From JBJENW01 sp051880395 (GTDB lineage Bacteria > Bacillota > Clostridia > Lachnospirales > Lachnospiraceae): a DNA stretch of 23,358 bases. The stretch's first letter is position 1. Each line of letters begins with the position of its first letter. A program made the translations under genes and the position numbers. Of the stretch, positions 23,258 through 23,358 are shown piece by piece. A model generated the notes under the pieces. The model saw only the letters and a list, made by a program, of their open reading frames with translations. It was not told the origin of the DNA and searched no databases. The stretch covers positions 1-23,358 of the forward strand of contig JBJENW010000050.1 in NCBI GenBank assembly GCA_051880395.1, read 5' to 3'.

Positions 23258-23358
23258 ATGAAAACGGGTGTTGCGGGTTATATCATATTTTCGCTTTATA
23301 TGTGCGTAAGTCTTTGCAACCACTACTTTATTGGCCTCCCACTACATTTTCGTAGCCA
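23258..23358. other. Unassigned end of window
   Basis: No gene is recognised. GTAGTGG occurs twice on the minus strand (about 23344-23338 and 23325-23319). The segment is upstream of the protease promoter and is cut by the window edge. Confidence 0.3.

Overview
The window reads as a chromosomal segment of a low-to-mid GC, spore-forming Gram-positive anaerobe, most likely a Clostridia/Lachnospiraceae-type gut bacterium. This rests on a complete eight-gene spoIIIA operon plus spoIIM, a short-tailed S21, strong AGGAGG ribosome sites with frequent TTG/GTG starts, and the gene order spoIIIA / prfC / trxA / recA-recX / rny / nudix / spoIIM / xerD. I see no tRNA, rRNA, CRISPR array or transposase gene.

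Layout. Bases 59-235 encode rpsU, closed by a textbook terminator. Bases 339-5576 are spoIIIAA-AH, the mother-cell part of the A-Q feeding-tube complex, behind a probable sigma-E promoter. The same promoter architecture (GTCATAAA, 13 nt, CATA-type -10) recurs before spoIIM. Bases 5588-7256 are prfC (RF3) with its own sigma-A promoter, which lies inside the longest reading frame and forces a downstream TTG start. Next come trxA, a perfect-consensus promoter embedded in a terminator hairpin, recA-recX, rny (RNase Y), an ADP-ribose-type Nudix hydrolase, spoIIM and an HD-GYP protein. A 410-bp gene-poor stretch follows, with a Spo0A-box-like site and nested inverted repeats. After it is a xerD gene that stops at the conserved RHSF motif, so the last two catalytic positions of the recombinase are missing.

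Just after the broken xerD is a 165-bp near-perfect palindrome, symmetric about base 14940 and flanked by TA. It lies in the leader of a small membrane-protein gene. A diverged half-copy of its right arm sits between spoIIIAB and spoIIIAC. Two small orphan genes and a hairpin close the plus-strand block.

Bases 15982-23162 (minus strand) are a two-gene operon of very large secreted subtilases. The promoter-proximal copy (1234 aa) has an intact Asp/His/Asn/Ser set, but a beta-sandwich-like segment splits its catalytic domain between the oxyanion Asn and the Ser. The second copy (1152 aa) starts 17 bp later, has the same architecture, and has lost His, Asn and Ser, so it looks like a secreted pseudoprotease. 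The operon is preceded by a TTTAAG-N5-TTTAAG direct repeat placed where a -35 should be, matching the published consensus and placement of the CiaR response-regulator site. A possible small RNA with its own promoter and terminator lies just downstream of the operon. The protease/pseudoprotease pair under a putative two-component switch is the best candidate here for an undescribed system.
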